NCBI GenBank assembly: GCA_902373595.1
Contig: CABKMX010000079.1
Location: 1 to 5,259, forward strand
From: an uncultured Christensenellaceae bacterium
GTDB taxonomy: Bacteria; Bacillota; Clostridia; Christensenellales; UBA3700
Length of the DNA: 5,259 nucleotides
Reading direction: 5' to 3'
Made by a program: the position numbers and the translations under genes. The notes beneath the pieces are model-generated. The model made no database searches and was not told the DNA's origin. It saw only the letters and a list, made by a program, of their open reading frames with translations. How positions within the stretch are numbered: position 1 is the first letter of the stretch; every line of letters begins with the position of its first letter. Below, piece after piece: positions 3,984 through 5,259 of this stretch.

Positions 3984-5259
3984 TCAATAATAATACAAAT
4001 CGTCGATGTCGACTTCGGCGTCAATCTTGTCGACCGCGCAGCACGCCTTCGCAAGCTCGTCTCCGTTGTCGAAATCGTAGTTGTCGCAAAAGAACTTGAA
4101 CATCTTGACATAGACGATGGGAGCGGATATCTTGTCGGCAACCTTGTACTTTTTCACCGCTTTGGCGAGATAGCGCGCGGCGTCGTCCAGCTTGCGCGGC
4201 TCATGCCTGCCCTTGATCGCCAGCTTGCACTTGATGAGGTTGAAGGCGTCCATGAGCGCCGCATACTTCTCGGGCAAATCGAGCAGCTCGTCGGGCACGG
4301 AGACATCCATGCGATAGAGCCGTGCGCCGGCGACATAGTAGATGAAGTTGCGCGTAGGATCGCTCATCAGCGCATGCATTGTCAATTCGCGAATATCGGA
4401 CGACAAATCCTCGTCGAGAAGCCTGTCCTCGAGCACGGAGACGAGCCTCGGCGGCAGCTTGTCGCTGTTTGCGGCAATCTCTTCGCAGACCGCCAGGTAG
4501 TCCCAATTGCCGTCGTCGGTCGTCGCGCCGTAGCGCGCGATATAGTCGAGCGCAAGCTCGTTTTCGTCCAATATCTCGACAAAGCGAGCGATGTCGCCGT
4601 CATCGTCCGTCTTTTCCGCCGCCGCCCTGCACGCGGAAAGCCCGACATTCATCTCTCGGTCCATCTCGTCGGGATAGAACGATTCGAGTTCGGGATAGAT
4701 CTCCGCGTCGGGATAGTGGCGCATATAGTGCAGCAAAAAGCGCGCGTCGTCCGCCCGCCCGAACATCGCCGCCTGGCGCGCAATCATCTTGCGAGCCTCA
4801 TCGCGTCTGCCGTTGAGATGCAGCGCAAGCGCGTATATCTTGACGAACAGATAGTCCTCATCGTCCAATTCGCGCAATCTTTCGGCGTATGTGAGCATAA
4901 GCTCATAGAATTTGAGTTCTATGAGCAGTTCGGCGATGTCGTAAATGTCGTCGTTGTCCTCGATGCCCCCGTCGTCCGCAAGGGCGCGCGCATATTCCGC
5001 CGCCGCCTCGTCGTCGCCACGGAAATGGGCGCTTCGGCACATCAGACAGCGCGCACGCGTATGCCCGGGAACGAGCTCGAGCACCTCGCGGCACTCCGCC
5101 GTACAGCCTTCGTAGTCGCCGCCGTCAAAGAGACATTTGGCAATCATCAACATCAAGGTCACGCGAAATTCCGGAGGGCACTTTTGGAGCATCTTGCGGA
5201 GCAGCGCCACCGCCTTGCCGTATTTCTTTTTCGCAATCTGTTTTTTGACGTCGCCGAGC
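3984..5259 (-). CDS. TPR-repeat protein, C-terminal part (cut by window edge)
   Basis: At least 424 residues are visible and the frame stays open to the window edge. The first in-frame start-like codon is a GTG at 5210, but it is not the real start: the 16 upstream codons continue a helix (AKKKYGKAVALLRKMLQ) that is the first half of a tetratricopeptide unit. About five TPR-like helix pairs follow, for example KYGKAVALLRKMLQKCP, GDYEGCTAECREVLELVPGH, FRGDDEAAAEYARALAD and NGRRDEARKMIARQAAMF; later repeats are degenerate. The C-terminal half is helical and acidic and ends in DIDDLYYY. No signal peptide or membrane segment is seen in the visible part, so a cytoplasmic scaffold or adaptor is the simplest reading. 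The stop at 3986-3984 is 23 nt before the HD gene, suggesting that the two are made together. I do not recognise the specific family. Confidence 0.8.
   Translation of the reverse strand, partial: LGDVKKQIAKKKYGKAVALLRKMLQKCPPEFRVTLMLMIAKCLFDGGDYEGCTAECREVLELVPGHTRARCLMCRSAHFRGDDEAAAEYARALADDGGIEDNDDIYDIAELLIELKFYELMLTYAERLRELDDEDYLFVKIYALALHLNGRRDEARKMIARQAAMFGRADDARFLLHYMRHYPDAEIYPELESFYPDEMDREMNVGLSACRAAAEKTDDDGDIARFVEILDENELALDYIARYGATTDDGNWDYLAVCEEIAANSDKLPPRLVSVLEDRLLDEDLSSDIRELTMHALMSDPTRNFIYYVAGARLYRMDVSVPDELLDLPEKYAALMDAFNLIKCKLAIKGRHEPRKLDDAARYLAKAVKKYKVADKISAPIVYVKMFKFFCDNYDFDNGDELAKACCAVDKIDAEVDIDDLYYY

Noticed and set aside
3115..3990. Plus-strand reading frame of 291 codons opposite the HD gene
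   Set aside because: An antisense shadow of the HD gene, with His/Asp/Val-rich translation and no family resemblance; it also runs through the HD-DUF1989 spacer.
1..5259. Mobile element, CRISPR array, defence island, or tRNA/rRNA gene
   Set aside because: No transposase or integrase motifs, terminal inverted repeats, regularly spaced repeats or RNA gene signatures were seen; the HD domain alone does not indicate a defence system.

Overview
The window looks like ordinary chromosome from a moderately GC-rich Bacillota/Clostridia-type bacterium, probably an uncultured anaerobe. The support is a Thermotoga/Clostridia-type DAHP synthase with an N-terminal regulatory domain, strong AGGAGG-type ribosome binding sites, short AT-rich promoters between GC-rich genes and compact U-tract terminators. 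The taxonomic call is inference. All six supported genes lie on the minus strand, so transcription runs from high to low coordinates. Both ends of the window cut a gene.

Region by region, in transcription order: (1) 5259-3984 is the C-terminal ~424 residues of an acidic TPR-repeat protein whose start lies outside the window. (2) 3960-3256 is an HD-domain metal-dependent phosphohydrolase-like protein, 23 nt behind the TPR gene with a perfect AGGAGG. (3) 3091-2510 is a single-domain DUF1989 protein, the family that includes the carboxyguanidine deiminase subunits. There is no U-tract terminator between 3256 and 3092, so it may share a transcript with the TPR-HD pair. A clean terminator at 2478-2453 ends this unit. 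(4) 2215-1598 is a class I SAM-dependent methyltransferase. A perfect extended -10 lies exactly 6 nt before its ATG, which predicts a leaderless mRNA; a terminator at 1552-1520 closes the unit. (5) 1402-389 (aroF, DAHP synthase) and 387-1 (aroB, 3-dehydroquinate synthase, truncated by the window) are the first two steps of the shikimate pathway. They are separated by one base and driven by a promoter at 1466-1438.

aroF and aroB work together at the entry to aromatic amino acid synthesis. The TPR, HD and DUF1989 genes have no established joint function; their linkage is the least explained part of the window. I saw no mobile elements, CRISPR arrays, tRNA/rRNA genes or obvious defence system. 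The most notable signals are the predicted leaderless methyltransferase transcript and the TPR-HD-DUF1989 grouping.
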